From Steroidobacter agaridevorans (GTDB lineage: Bacteria; Pseudomonadota; Gammaproteobacteria; Steroidobacterales; Steroidobacteraceae), in assembly GCF_009932555.1 (NCBI RefSeq), contig NZ_BLJO01000001.1, positions 983,691 to 1,047,690 of the forward strand: DNA of 64,000 nucleotides. The letters run 5' to 3'. Shown here piece by piece: positions 45,761 through 54,838 of the stretch. Each line of letters opens with the position of its first letter. Positions within the stretch are counted from its first letter, which is position 1. The notes beneath the pieces are model-generated. The model ran no database searches and was not told where the DNA came from. It saw nothing but the letters and a program-made list of their open reading frames with translations. Position numbers and translations under genes: made by a program.

Positions 45761-47407
45761 GTGGAAAGCATTACCGTCTCGTTGTTCCTGCTGCTGGCCG
45801 TCGTCCTGAGCGGCTGGCTGCAGCGCGGCCTGCCCTGGTCGGTGCCGCTGCCCATCGTGCAGATCGCGCTCGGAGCGCTGATTGCGCTGGTCGCCAAAGC
45901 CCCGGTGAAGCTCGACCCGGACGTGTTCTTTCTGTTGTTCCTGCCGCCGCTGCTGTTTCTCGACGGCTGGCGCATTCCCAAGGAAGGCTTGTTCCGCGAC
46001 AAGGACACGATTCTCGAACTGGCCGTGGGCCTGGTGATCTTCACCGTCGTCGGCCTCGGATTTCTGATCAACTGGATGATTCCGGCGATGCCCCTGCCGG
46101 TGGCGTTCGCACTGGCCGCCGTCGTTTCGCCGACCGATCCCGTTGCGGTCTCGGCCTTGTCTTCGCGCGCACCGATTCCCAAGCGACTGCTGCACATTCT
46201 GGAGGGCGAGTCGCTGCTCAACGATGCGTCGGGCCTGGTGTGCATGCGCTTTGCGGTCGCGGCCATCATGACCGGCATGTTCTCGCCGCTGACCGCGATC
46301 GGCACGTTCTTATGGCTGGCGCTGGGCGGCATCGCCATCGGCGTGCTCGTCACCTGGGCCATCACCGGCATCAAAGACTGGATCACTCGTCGGCTCGGCG
46401 AGGACAGCGGTTCGCAGATCCTGATCAGCCTGCTCATTCCTTTCGGCGCTTACCTGCTCGCCGAACATCTGCACTGCTCGGGCATTCTGGCCGCCGTTTC
46501 CGCCGGCATCACGATGAGTTACGCGGAATTGACCGGCCGGGCACGCGCCACGACGCGCATGCGTCGCACGGGTGTGTGGGACACCATTCAATTCTCGGTC
46601 AATGGCGTCGTTTTCGTCCTGCTCGGCGAGCAGATGCCCTATCTCATCGAGAGCGCCGCACGGGTCGTGCAGGACGCAGGCCATCACGACCCGCTGTGGC
46701 TCATCGTGTACGTGGTCGCGATCAATGCCGCACTCGCCACGCTTCGGTTTCTTTGGGTGTGGATCTCGTTGCGCTTGACGCTGTTTCGCGCATCGAGGGC
46801 AGGCATCGGCGCCCCGATCAGCCGACCGAGCTTTCGCCTGGTCGCCGCCACTTCACTCGCCGGTGTACGTGGTGCGATCACGTTGGCCGGTGTGTTGACG
46901 CTGCCCTTGTTTCTTCCCGACGGCTCGCCGTTTCCCGCCCGCGACCTGGCCATCTTCCTCGCGGCCGGCGTGATTCTCACGTCACTCGTGGCAGCGACCA
47001 TCGGCTTGCCATTCCTGCTCGGCGGCCTGCAGCTTCCCGCGGAGCCCGCGCATGACGAACAAGAAGACAGCGCGCGAGTCGCCGCAGCCGAAGCGGCCAT
47101 CAAAGCGATCGAGCAGGCTCAACACGAACTGAGTCAGAACCGGGCGGACGCCGATTTGTATGCAGACACCGGCGCGAAGATCATGGATGTGTACCGCGCA
47201 CGCATCAATAGCCAGCCGCGCAGTGTCGAAGAAGCGGAGAAGATGCGACTGATCGGCGAGATCGAACGTCAGCTGCGTCTCGCGGGCCTGCGAGCGGAGC
47301 GAGACGAGCTGTTCCGCCTCGTTCGGGCACGGCAGCTCTCCGACGAGTTGGTCCGCAAATTGGTTCGTGAGATCGATCTGCTCGAAGCGCGACTGACGAC
47401 GAATTAA
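45761..47407 (+). CDS. CPA1 family Na+/H+ antiporter
   Basis: A 548-residue protein with about 12 membrane segments and a C-terminal cytoplasmic coiled-coil tail (about 435-548). Ion-site motifs AAVVSPTDPVAVSAL and LEGESLLNDASGLV are present, as is the conserved TSLAGVRGAITLAGVL. It exports Na+ or K+ for protons. The GTG at 45761 is the only start fitting the first helix. Its TAA stop overlaps that of the convergent efflux gene in TTAA. Confidence 0.9.
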   Translation: MESITVSLFLLLAVVLSGWLQRGLPWSVPLPIVQIALGALIALVAKAPVKLDPDVFFLLFLPPLLFLDGWRIPKEGLFRDKDTILELAVGLVIFTVVGLGFLINWMIPAMPLPVAFALAAVVSPTDPVAVSALSSRAPIPKRLLHILEGESLLNDASGLVCMRFAVAAIMTGMFSPLTAIGTFLWLALGGIAIGVLVTWAITGIKDWITRRLGEDSGSQILISLLIPFGAYLLAEHLHCSGILAAVSAGITMSYAELTGRARATTRMRRTGVWDTIQFSVNGVVFVLLGEQMPYLIESAARVVQDAGHHDPLWLIVYVVAINAALATLRFLWVWISLRLTLFRASRAGIGAPISRPSFRLVAATSLAGVRGAITLAGVLTLPLFLPDGSPFPARDLAIFLAAGVILTSLVAATIGLPFLLGGLQLPAEPAHDEQEDSARVAAAEAAIKAIEQAQHELSQNRADADLYADTGAKIMDVYRARINSQPRSVEEAEKMRLIGEIERQLRLAGLRAERDELFRLVRARQLSDELVRKLVREIDLLEARLTTN

Positions 47408-48831
47408 CTGCCGCTTAGTCCAGAACCGCCGACGGCGAGCAGTAACTCAGCGGTATTCACAAAGCGCTTGGATTGCGCATCCAGCAATCCGAGCCGCGCC
47501 TGCAGACTTTGCCGTTCGGCGTCGAGCACAGTCAGCACGCCGACGTTGCCCGCGCTGTAACTCTTGCGAGCGAGATCGACGCTGGAGCGCGCCGTTTCCA
47601 TCGCCTCGGTCTGAGCCAGCAACAGCTCTTCGTCGTGTCGGGCCGCTTGCAGCAGGTTCGCCACTTGTTCGAACGAATGCAGCACCGTCTGCTGATAATT
47701 CGCGGCGTTCACCTGCACGGCCTGCAACGCCGCCCGGCGCTCGGCCCGCAACGTTCCGCCGTCGAACAACGGTGCTGTGATACCGCTGATCACCCCCCAG
47801 GCGAGGCTCGACGCATCGAACAGATGGCCGGTGCGGGTGGATTGCTGGCTCACATTGCCTGACAGCGTGATCTGCGGATACAAGTTTGCCGTGGCGACAC
47901 CGACAGCCGCGGTGGCCGCATGCAACTGCGACTCGGCCGACAGAATATCCGGCCGACGTCGCACCAGCTCGGAAGGCAAGCTGACCGGCAACTGTTCCGG
48001 CAAGCGCAGATCGCTCGCCGCGGTGAAGTGCGATTGCGCATCCGCCCATTCGCCAGGCGCTTTGCCCAACAACACCGCCAGCGCATGTCGAGCCGTATCC
48101 AATTGCTGCCGCAGCGGAGGAAGCAGCGTCGTATCCTGAGCCAGCTGCGATCGCGCGCTCAGCTCGTCCACCTTCGTCACGATGCCGGCCTGCTGCGCGC
48201 GAGCCACGAGATCGACGTTGGTCCGATCCTCGGCCAGCAGCTCTTCGAGCGCCTGGATCTGCGCTTGCGTGAAGACGATCGTGAAATATTGAACGGCCAC
48301 ATTGCCAGTGAGCGACAACCATGCGGCGTCAAGCTCGTGCTGGTAGTACTCCGCCAGCGCGCGCTGCTGCTCGATCGAGCGAGCGACGCCGCCGTTGTAG
48401 TCGAGCGTGTAGCGAACGTCGGCGCCGATCGCGTAGTAAGTAAACGTCGGCAGCTGGAAGTCACCGAGTGCTTGCGCGCCCAACTGCTGCCGGCCCGCGC
48501 CACCGCCCAGATTCACTTGAGGCAATCGAGTCCCGCTGCGGGCTGCAAGCAATTCCTCTGCCTGCGCCAAAGACGAACGTGCGGCGGCCAACGTAAAGTT
48601 GCCCTCCTTCGCCTGCTGCATGAGCCGGTTCAGCTCCTCGTTCTGGAACAGCGTCCACCAGTCGTTGGGCGGTGTCTGTCCGTAGACCAGTCGCTGCGTT
48701 TGATCGGCAGCCGCCGTGTAACGAGTCACGCTCGGCTCGTCCGGACGTTTGAAATCCGGCCCGACCGCGCATGCGGACAAGGCGACCATCACGCCGGCCG
48801 TCACTAAACTGCGAAACATTCGACTCATCAT
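47404..48831 (-). CDS. NodT family outer-membrane efflux lipoprotein
   Basis: A 475-residue TolC-like protein. Lipobox VALSAC gives lipidated C21. Two outer-membrane efflux halves with long helices (NRLMQQAKEGNFTLAAARSS and ELVRRRPDILSAESQLHAAT) are typical. It is the third gene after marR-emrA-emrB and supplies the outer-membrane channel. ATG at 48831 follows a TTG two codons upstream; the exact start is uncertain. Confidence 0.9.
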   Translation of the reverse strand: MMSRMFRSLVTAGVMVALSACAVGPDFKRPDEPSVTRYTAAADQTQRLVYGQTPPNDWWTLFQNEELNRLMQQAKEGNFTLAAARSSLAQAEELLAARSGTRLPQVNLGGGAGRQQLGAQALGDFQLPTFTYYAIGADVRYTLDYNGGVARSIEQQRALAEYYQHELDAAWLSLTGNVAVQYFTIVFTQAQIQALEELLAEDRTNVDLVARAQQAGIVTKVDELSARSQLAQDTTLLPPLRQQLDTARHALAVLLGKAPGEWADAQSHFTAASDLRLPEQLPVSLPSELVRRRPDILSAESQLHAATAAVGVATANLYPQITLSGNVSQQSTRTGHLFDASSLAWGVISGITAPLFDGGTLRAERRAALQAVQVNAANYQQTVLHSFEQVANLLQAARHDEELLLAQTEAMETARSSVDLARKSYSAGNVGVLTVLDAERQSLQARLGLLDAQSKRFVNTAELLLAVGGSGLSGS

Positions 48832-48842
48832 CTCGTTCAACT

Positions 48843-50372
48843 CTAATCGGCGTGCACCACTGGCGCCGACGCACCGCGAGCGCGACGCAGGAAAAAGACC
48901 AGCGGCGTCACGGCCAGCGTCATGATCAACAGCAGCTTGAAATCATTGATATAGGCGATGAGCGTGGCCTGATGCGTCACCACGCCATCGATGCCATGCA
49001 GTCCATGCAACGTGGACGCATCGAACACCGGATGCGTGCGCGTCGCCAGATCGTAGGGCGTGATGTGCTCGACCAGGCGCGCATGCATGAACTGCACATT
49101 GCGAGTCAGCAGCGCGGTGACCATTGCTACGCCGATACTGCTGCCGATGTTTCGGAGCAGATTGAAAATGGCGGTCGCCTCGTTGCGCTGACTCGGCGCG
49201 AGCGTGCCGAACGCAATCGTCGTCAGCGGCACCCAGGTGAATCCCAAGCCGAAGCCTTGAATCACACCGCTCCAGATCACCAGCCGGTCATCCATTTGCG
49301 GCGAGAAGCCGGTCATCAGCCACAGCGACAGCGCCGTGGTCAGCAGACCGAACGTCACCAGGACGCGCGCATCGATCTTGCCGATCACCCGACCCACGAT
49401 GAGCATAGCCGCGAACGTTCCCATGCCGCGCGGCGCGGTGACCAGGCCGATAGTCACGACCGGATAGCCGAACAGTCCCTCCAGCAGCGGCGGCAGCAGC
49501 GCCAGAGTCGCCAGCAGCACGATACCGACGATGAAGATGAAGACCGAGCCCAGCGCGAAATTGCGATCTCTGAACAACGAGGGACTCATGAACGGTTGGC
49601 GCGTCGTCAGGATGTGCACGACAAAGAGATAGAACGCTACCGCGGCGATCACGGCTTCGATGACGATCTCGGTGGAGCTGAACCAGTCGAGCAGCTGCCC
49701 GCGATCGAGCATCAACTGCAGGCTGCCGATAGCGAGACTCAACATCGCGAAGCCAAAGAAATCGAACGGCGTCTTCTTGAGCGGCGTCTCGTGCAGGAAT
49801 CGCGACGCCAGCAGCATCGCAATCACGCCGAACGGAATGTTGATCAGAAACACCCAGCGCCAGCTTTGCGTATCCGTCAGCCAGCCGCCGAGCGCCGGGC
49901 CGAGAATCGGGCCGAGCGTCACGCCCATGGCCCACATGGCCGTTGCCTTGCCATGCTGCTCCCTCGGATACAAATCGAGCAGGATGGCCAGCGACAAGGG
50001 CACCAGCGATGCGCCGGCAACGCCTTGGATGAGGCGATAGATCACCAGCTCCGTCAGGCCGTGCGCCAGGCCGCACATCGCCGAAGCTATGGTGAACAAC
50101 GCGATCGACGACACGAAGATTTTCTTGCGCCCCACCGGCCCGGTCAGCCAGCCCGACAGCGGCGTCATGATGGCGGCGCCCACGATGTACGACGTGAGCA
50201 CCCAACCCATCTGCTCCTGGGTCGCCGACAGCGTGCCTTGAATCTTCGGCAAGGCGACGTTGGCGATGGTAGTGTCCAGCGCCTGCATGACCGAGCCGAG
50301 CATCACTGCCAGGACGATCGAGCCGCGATGACGCAGCTCGTCGGCGCTTGCTGTGGGCAGCGAATCGCTCAT
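48843..50372 (-). CDS. emrB: DHA2 (14-TMS) MFS multidrug exporter, EmrB-like
   Basis: A 509-residue inner-membrane transporter with the DHA2 signature LGSVMQALDTTIANVALPKI and GWVLTSYIVGAAIMTPLSGWL, and motif A as GPVGRKKIF. It expels drugs or toxic compounds using the proton gradient, with EmrA and the NodT protein. Its ATG overlaps the emrA stop in ATGA. Confidence 0.93.
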   Translation of the reverse strand: MSDSLPTASADELRHRGSIVLAVMLGSVMQALDTTIANVALPKIQGTLSATQEQMGWVLTSYIVGAAIMTPLSGWLTGPVGRKKIFVSSIALFTIASAMCGLAHGLTELVIYRLIQGVAGASLVPLSLAILLDLYPREQHGKATAMWAMGVTLGPILGPALGGWLTDTQSWRWVFLINIPFGVIAMLLASRFLHETPLKKTPFDFFGFAMLSLAIGSLQLMLDRGQLLDWFSSTEIVIEAVIAAVAFYLFVVHILTTRQPFMSPSLFRDRNFALGSVFIFIVGIVLLATLALLPPLLEGLFGYPVVTIGLVTAPRGMGTFAAMLIVGRVIGKIDARVLVTFGLLTTALSLWLMTGFSPQMDDRLVIWSGVIQGFGLGFTWVPLTTIAFGTLAPSQRNEATAIFNLLRNIGSSIGVAMVTALLTRNVQFMHARLVEHITPYDLATRTHPVFDASTLHGLHGIDGVVTHQATLIAYINDFKLLLIMTLAVTPLVFFLRRARGASAPVVHAD

Positions 50373-51490
50373 TGAGAGATCGCCGCCACCGTTTCAGCTG
50401 CAGTGTCGGAGCGCAAGCCGAACAACGTGCGCTGGCGACGAGTATCCACTTCGACATTGGCGCTCAAGCCAGCACGCAGCGGAACGTCCGCGGCCGTCTT
50501 CAACTCCAGTCGCACCGGCAAACGCTGCACGACCTTCACCCAGTTGCCCGAGGCGTTTTCGGCGGGCAACAGCGAGAACTCCGCGCCAGTGCCCGGGCTC
50601 ACGCTAACCACCGTGGCTGCCAGCTTGTGACCCGGATAGGCATCGATGAGCACTTCGGCCTGCTGCCCCGGCGCCATGTGCGTCAGCTGCACTTCCTTGA
50701 AGTTCGCTTCGATCCAGACGTTCTGTGAGGATACGAGCGCGAACGCGGGAGTCGCGGCGTTGAGATAATCGCCCACCTGCAACTGCTCGACCTTGGTGAC
50801 GATGCCGGCCGCCGGAGCGGTGACCGTCGTATAAGAAAGATTCAACTTGGCGCGATCCAGCGCAGCCTGCGCCTGCTGCACCGTTGGATGATTGTCGATC
50901 GCGATGTCTGGATCGCCGCCGAGCCGCGCAAGCACCGCGGTGATCTGCTCACGAGCAGCCTCGAGTTCCTGGCGGGCTGCATCGCGCGCGACCTGCGCCT
51001 TCTCAACCTGTGCCTGCGAAGAGATGCCCGGCTCGAGCAAGCCCTGCTGCCGCGCCAGCTCTTTCATCTGATAGTCGAGCGTCGACTGCGCGGACGAGCG
51101 ATCGGCCAGACGTTGCCGATAGGTAGCCTTGAGAGATTCGACTTCCAACTTCGCCGACGCCAGTCGCGCCTGCGCCTCGTCCACGGCGATCAGAAACGGC
51201 CGATCGTCGAGACGGAACAGCAGATCGCCCTTGCTCACCTGCTGGTTGTCGCGGATGGCCAGCTCGCTGACGCGACCGGCGACGTTGGCGCTGATGGAAA
51301 CCTGCGCGGCGCGCACGTAAGCATCGTCGGTGGACTCGTAGCGCCCACCCGTCACATAGAAATAAGCGGCAGCGGCCACCACCAGCAGCGGGCCGCCAAT
51401 CATCAATGGACGGCGCAGCTTGCTGGGGGCCGGTTCATTCGAAGCGGAGTCGGACACGGAATCGTCGCTCATCGGTTGCGGGGAACTCAT
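50369..51490 (-). CDS. emrA: HlyD family membrane-fusion protein, EmrA-like
   Basis: A 373-residue adaptor with one N-terminal membrane segment (MIGGPLLVVAAAAYFYVTGG), split biotinyl-lipoyl halves (ISANVAGRVSELAIRDNQQV and TTVTAPAAGIVTKVEQLQVG), a long coiled coil and a beta-barrel domain. ATG 51490 overlaps the marR stop in ATGA. It links EmrB to the outer-membrane channel. Confidence 0.93.
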   Translation of the reverse strand: MSSPQPMSDDSVSDSASNEPAPSKLRRPLMIGGPLLVVAAAAYFYVTGGRYESTDDAYVRAAQVSISANVAGRVSELAIRDNQQVSKGDLLFRLDDRPFLIAVDEAQARLASAKLEVESLKATYRQRLADRSSAQSTLDYQMKELARQQGLLEPGISSQAQVEKAQVARDAARQELEAAREQITAVLARLGGDPDIAIDNHPTVQQAQAALDRAKLNLSYTTVTAPAAGIVTKVEQLQVGDYLNAATPAFALVSSQNVWIEANFKEVQLTHMAPGQQAEVLIDAYPGHKLAATVVSVSPGTGAEFSLLPAENASGNWVKVVQRLPVRLELKTAADVPLRAGLSANVEVDTRRQRTLFGLRSDTAAETVAAISQ

Positions 51491-51924
51491 GAAATCACTT
51501 TGGTGGCCAGCAGGTTCTGGTACACGTGCTCGAGCAGGCCCATCAGTTGATTGCGCTGCTCGCCACTCAGACCGGCCAGCGCTTCGGCGCGCATCTGCGC
51601 GGACAACCTGTCGATCTGTTCCAGAACCGGTTTCGCGCCGGCAGTCACATACAGCGTGCGGGCACGGCGATCGTTGGGGTCGGGGCGCCGCTCCACCCAG
51701 CCATCGCTTTCCATGCGATCGAGGATGCGCACCAGCGTCATCGGCTCGATCTCGGCCAGCTCGGCCAGCCGCTTCTGGCTGATGCCCTCGTTGCGCGACA
51801 GCTGAAACAGCGCCTTGCATTGAGGCAGCGTCAGCGACAGCTCCTGGGCCAGCGCTTCGAAGCGCTTGGTGTACAGGCGCTCGATGTTCTTCAGGATGAA
51901 CCCGAAGTTTCGCATGCGATCCAC
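51487..51924 (-). CDS. MarR family transcriptional regulator
   Basis: A 145-residue winged-helix regulator: LTLPQCKALFQLSRNEGISQ, RLAELAEIEPMTLVRILDRM and the wing RRPDPNDRRARTLYVT. GTG 51924 has GGAG at proper spacing; ATG 51915 is the alternative. It heads the efflux operon and probably represses it until a toxic ligand binds. Confidence 0.92.
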   Translation of the reverse strand: MDRMRNFGFILKNIERLYTKRFEALAQELSLTLPQCKALFQLSRNEGISQKRLAELAEIEPMTLVRILDRMESDGWVERRPDPNDRRARTLYVTAGAKPVLEQIDRLSAQMRAEALAGLSGEQRNQLMGLLEHVYQNLLATKVIS

Positions 51925-51973
51925 GGCGACTCCGCAATGGGGAGGGGGTGAGCCGCCCGATCCCAGGCGACTG

Positions 51974-52012
51974 GATAGTCAACAGACTATATAGTCATCA
52001 CTGAGATAGTAT
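51974..52012. promoter_or_regulatory. Probable MarR operator cluster
   Basis: A perfect 12-bp palindrome GACTATATAGTC (51985-51996) is flanked by GATAGTC (51974-51980) and GATAGTATC (52004-52012). The 120-base gap upstream of marR is AT-rich here against GC-rich surroundings, so promoter and operator overlap is likely. Confidence 0.6.
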
Positions 52013-52044
52013 CAAGTGTTATTATAATAATCGTGAGGTATTTC

Positions 52045-53625
52045 TCAGGACTTCAGGCCCAGCACGCCAGGATTCATGCGGCCCTTGGGATCCAGCAGCC
52101 CTTTCAATCCTCGAATCAGCGCCGCGGGCCCTGGATTCAGCGCGTCGAGATAGGGATATGCCCGACCGATCTGGTTCGACGCCGCGCCGACCTGCCGGAA
52201 CAGATCGATCGTGTCCTCGCGCAGCGCTGCGACCAGCGCTCGCGCGGGTGGGTTTGCCTGCGGCGGCGAGTAGCCTTTCAACACCTCCGCATCCACCTTG
52301 GTCACGTGCATGGGCAACCACTCATCCTTCCAATGGAACACAGACTCGAAGCTGAAGCTGTGGTTACCCAGCGCGGACAATAGATAAGTGACGCTGACTC
52401 CCTTCTGCGCCATCTCGGACGAGCGCCGCGCCATCAATTGGCGATGCGCTTCGATCAACGCCGCAGCCTCTGAATGAGCCACCTTCGCGTTGAGCGCAGC
52501 CCAGCGCGCGCCGCCCTGACCGAGTACAGCATTCAGATTCGCAAATGGCTCTGCTCGCGCGATTCTAGGCACGGTGGCAGCAATGGAAATTCCGCGCTGG
52601 CTGGCAGCGAGCTTGCGAGCAAGCGCTTGATCCGCAGCAACGGCCGCTGTGCTCGACCCCGCCATCACACAATGCAATGTATATGTCCCTGGAGGGGCGA
52701 CCGCGCACCCTCCCCGTGCCAGGTCGATCAGCGCACGCAGAGCCGCGACGCCACCACCTGCCGACTGCACCACTGACCTTAGCGCTGAAATCGCTGCACC
52801 GACGCCCTGCTGATTCTGCTGGGACTTGGCGATCGCATCCGAGTCGAGCACGAACGCATCTTCCGCGATTCCTGCGCGCGCAATTTCGGACAGAGCAAGC
52901 GCGGCGTCCTCGAACGCTTCAAAGGCGAAGGACGCATAACCTGTCGCAGCGGGAGCCCGGATCAGACGCAACGAAGCCTGCGTCTTGATGCCCAGTGAAC
53001 CGCCGTCGTGAAGAAACAGTCCGGTGAGATCCGGACCGAAGTTGCGGAACACGGGCTTGGCGGCGTTGCGTAGTGCCCATTGTCCGGTGTGCATCAGTCC
53101 GCCATCTGAAACAGCGACTTCCAGGCCGAGCACGATGTCCGCGGCCGAGCCATAACGCGCGCTGCCAAAGAACAATGCGCCGTGACTCAATCCGCCGCCG
53201 ACCGTCGCACCGGCTCCCGAGAACGTACCGAAGAACGGCAGACGCAAGCCTTGCGGTTTGAGCGCTTCGTAGAGCTGCTTCCAGGTAACTCCCGCTTCGG
53301 CGACGACAAACATATCCTGCGCCGATATTTCCCGAATCCGGTTCAGCGCCGACAAGTCGAAGAGCACGGAGTCTTCGACGCCGCAGGTATATCCGCCCGT
53401 GTAACTGAGTCCACCGCCTCGAGGAATGACAGCGTAGCCATGCGATGTTGTGGCACCGACTGCGCGCGCAACAGCATCCGCTGAAGGCGGCTTCACAACA
53501 GCGACGGGCAGCGGGCCGCTCGAGTAAAGATCCGACGCCGCGAGCTGCCGCGCCGGCTCATCCGTTCTAACTGCGTCCGCTCCAGCCGCCTCTTGCAGCG
53601 CTCGGATCAGCGGATCGTGCGACAT
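52045..53625 (-). CDS. FAD-linked oxidase (GlcD/PCMH-type)
   Basis: A 526-residue flavoprotein. The PCMH-type FAD domain (about 35-215) has AVVKPPSADAVARAV, VIPRGGGLSYTGGY and FGTFSGAGATVGGGLSHGAL; the C-terminal FAD-oxidase domain ends DPKGRMNPGVLG, as in D-lactate/glycolate oxidases and vanillyl-alcohol-oxidase relatives. ATG 53625 overlaps the upstream stop in TGATG. It is the last gene of a VOC-membrane protein-oxidase operon. Substrate unknown. Confidence 0.85.
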   Translation of the reverse strand: MSHDPLIRALQEAAGADAVRTDEPARQLAASDLYSSGPLPVAVVKPPSADAVARAVGATTSHGYAVIPRGGGLSYTGGYTCGVEDSVLFDLSALNRIREISAQDMFVVAEAGVTWKQLYEALKPQGLRLPFFGTFSGAGATVGGGLSHGALFFGSARYGSAADIVLGLEVAVSDGGLMHTGQWALRNAAKPVFRNFGPDLTGLFLHDGGSLGIKTQASLRLIRAPAATGYASFAFEAFEDAALALSEIARAGIAEDAFVLDSDAIAKSQQNQQGVGAAISALRSVVQSAGGGVAALRALIDLARGGCAVAPPGTYTLHCVMAGSSTAAVAADQALARKLAASQRGISIAATVPRIARAEPFANLNAVLGQGGARWAALNAKVAHSEAAALIEAHRQLMARRSSEMAQKGVSVTYLLSALGNHSFSFESVFHWKDEWLPMHVTKVDAEVLKGYSPPQANPPARALVAALREDTIDLFRQVGAASNQIGRAYPYLDALNPGPAALIRGLKGLLDPKGRMNPGVLGLKS

Positions 53626-54287
53626 CACATCGGCTTCCACACGCTGACAACCACCAGCGCTGCGATGAACACCCATAGCAGCACGAGCACAGACGTCGCT
53701 TGCACGTAGGTCTTGCGGATCACCGCGTTCGTATGGTCGTTCGGACCTTCTCGGGCCATCACCGCCCACGTGCGGAAGTGAGAGATCAACGCGAGCCGAA
53801 TGCCGACGCCGCAGGCCATCACGCATGCGAACAGCCCGAGTTTGAGGCGCAACCAGAAAGGCATGCTCCAACCGCCGCCGATCAGATGCAAACCGATCGC
53901 TACGAGCACCGCCATGAGCACGTAACGTGAGCCACGATCGAATGTCGCCAGACTCTTGCCGGTCGGGCTGTGGCGCAAGCGATGAGTGACTTCAACGTAG
54001 ATCAGCCACGCAACCGCGAAGATCCCAATCACCCTGGCCGTGGCCGCGCCGCCAGGAACGTAGCCGTAGAGCGCGGCCAGCGAAAAGCCAAGGCCGAACT
54101 GCAGCACCAACGCATAGCGCACGTGTTGATCGACGGTCATCACGTGATCCATCAACCGATCGCGCTCGGCGAAGGGACTCTGTGCGCTATAGGAAACATA
54201 GCGAAAAGTGCTGTTGATAACGAGCTCGGAGCCGAGCCAGTAGCCGAGCACCGCAATGTGCGCGACCATCAGGACGTGCAGCAACAT
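53625..54287 (-). CDS. Integral membrane protein of unknown function
   Basis: A 220-residue protein with about five to six hydrophobic segments, beginning MLLHVLMVAHIAVLGYWLGS. A conserved-looking His-rich region (DHVMTVDQHVRYALVLQFG) and a late EVTHRLRHSP could bind heme or metal, as in some CopD/cytochrome b-like proteins, but I cannot assign a family. It lies three bases after the VOC gene and overlaps the oxidase start, so it may be its membrane partner. Confidence 0.65.
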   Translation of the reverse strand: MLLHVLMVAHIAVLGYWLGSELVINSTFRYVSYSAQSPFAERDRLMDHVMTVDQHVRYALVLQFGLGFSLAALYGYVPGGAATARVIGIFAVAWLIYVEVTHRLRHSPTGKSLATFDRGSRYVLMAVLVAIGLHLIGGGWSMPFWLRLKLGLFACVMACGVGIRLALISHFRTWAVMAREGPNDHTNAVIRKTYVQATSVLVLLWVFIAALVVVSVWKPM

Positions 54288-54290
54288 CGC

Positions 54291-54776
54291 TCAGGCTCCT
54301 GCCGGCAGCGGATCGATCTGCATCAGGCTGATCAATTGCCCATCCGGATCGTAGACGATCATTTCGCGATACAAGCCTGCGGGTGAGCGTTCGCTGGCCT
54401 GGCGTTTGGGATAACGCACGGGCGGCGTGAGGAACTTCGCCCCCGCCGCTGCCAGCCTGGCATGCACCGTGTCGAACTCGGTCGTGGTCAGCACGAGCGC
54501 CGTTTGACCACGTGCGATGCCCTGCGAGGGAGCCGCCACGTCTGCAAGCGGAACACCGCTGATCTCGAACAGACCGACCACGACTTCCGCCGATGCAGTG
54601 GGCGCCAGCAGCACGATGCGCATCCGGCACGCCGGCAACTGCAGCAAGGCGCCCGCGGCCGGCCCTTCGATCACCTTGTCCTCGACCGCCACCATCCCGA
54701 GCAAATCCCGGTAGAAAGCGAGCGACCTCTCCAAGTGGCGACAGAAAATACTGACGCGCGCAAAGCCTACGCTCAT
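54291..54776 (-). CDS. VOC family (glyoxalase/dioxygenase fold) protein
   Basis: A 161-residue protein with paired beta-alpha-beta-beta-beta units: FARVSIFCRHLERSLAFYRD then LLGM, and a second half ending MIVYDPDGQLISLMQ. Metal ligands are only partly recognisable. The ATG at 54776 fits the fold start; the frame reaches upstream to 54833 inside the TTGTCCGGACAA palindrome, which is not coding. It is divergent from the LysR gene, so the palindrome may control both. Confidence 0.78.
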   Translation of the reverse strand: MSVGFARVSIFCRHLERSLAFYRDLLGMVAVEDKVIEGPAAGALLQLPACRMRIVLLAPTASAEVVVGLFEISGVPLADVAAPSQGIARGQTALVLTTTEFDTVHARLAAAGAKFLTPPVRYPKRQASERSPAGLYREMIVYDPDGQLISLMQIDPLPAGA

Positions 54777-54821
54777 GCCATCACCCCACACCTTCGACGG
54801 ACCGACTATAATGCCAATAAT

Positions 54822-54833
54822 TTGTCCGGACAA
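54822..54833. promoter_or_regulatory. TTGTCCGGACAA palindrome, site 1 (VOC/LysR gap)
   Basis: A perfect 12-bp palindrome located 5 bases before the LysR ATG (54839) and 45 bases upstream of the divergent VOC start. Identical copies occur at 57063 and 62191. At this position it would block LysR expression, as in autorepression. It fits both the T-N11-A LysR rule (with the preceding T) and the TNGT-N-ACNA pattern of FadR-type GntR proteins. Confidence 0.7.
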
Positions 54834-54838
54834 CTTCG

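Noticed and set aside
48771-50375. A 534-codon plus-strand open frame opposite the EmrB-like transporter
   Set aside because: Its translation is rich in Arg, Gln, His and Glu with no domain, as expected from the antisense of a GC-rich gene; the minus strand holds a clear DHA2 transporter.
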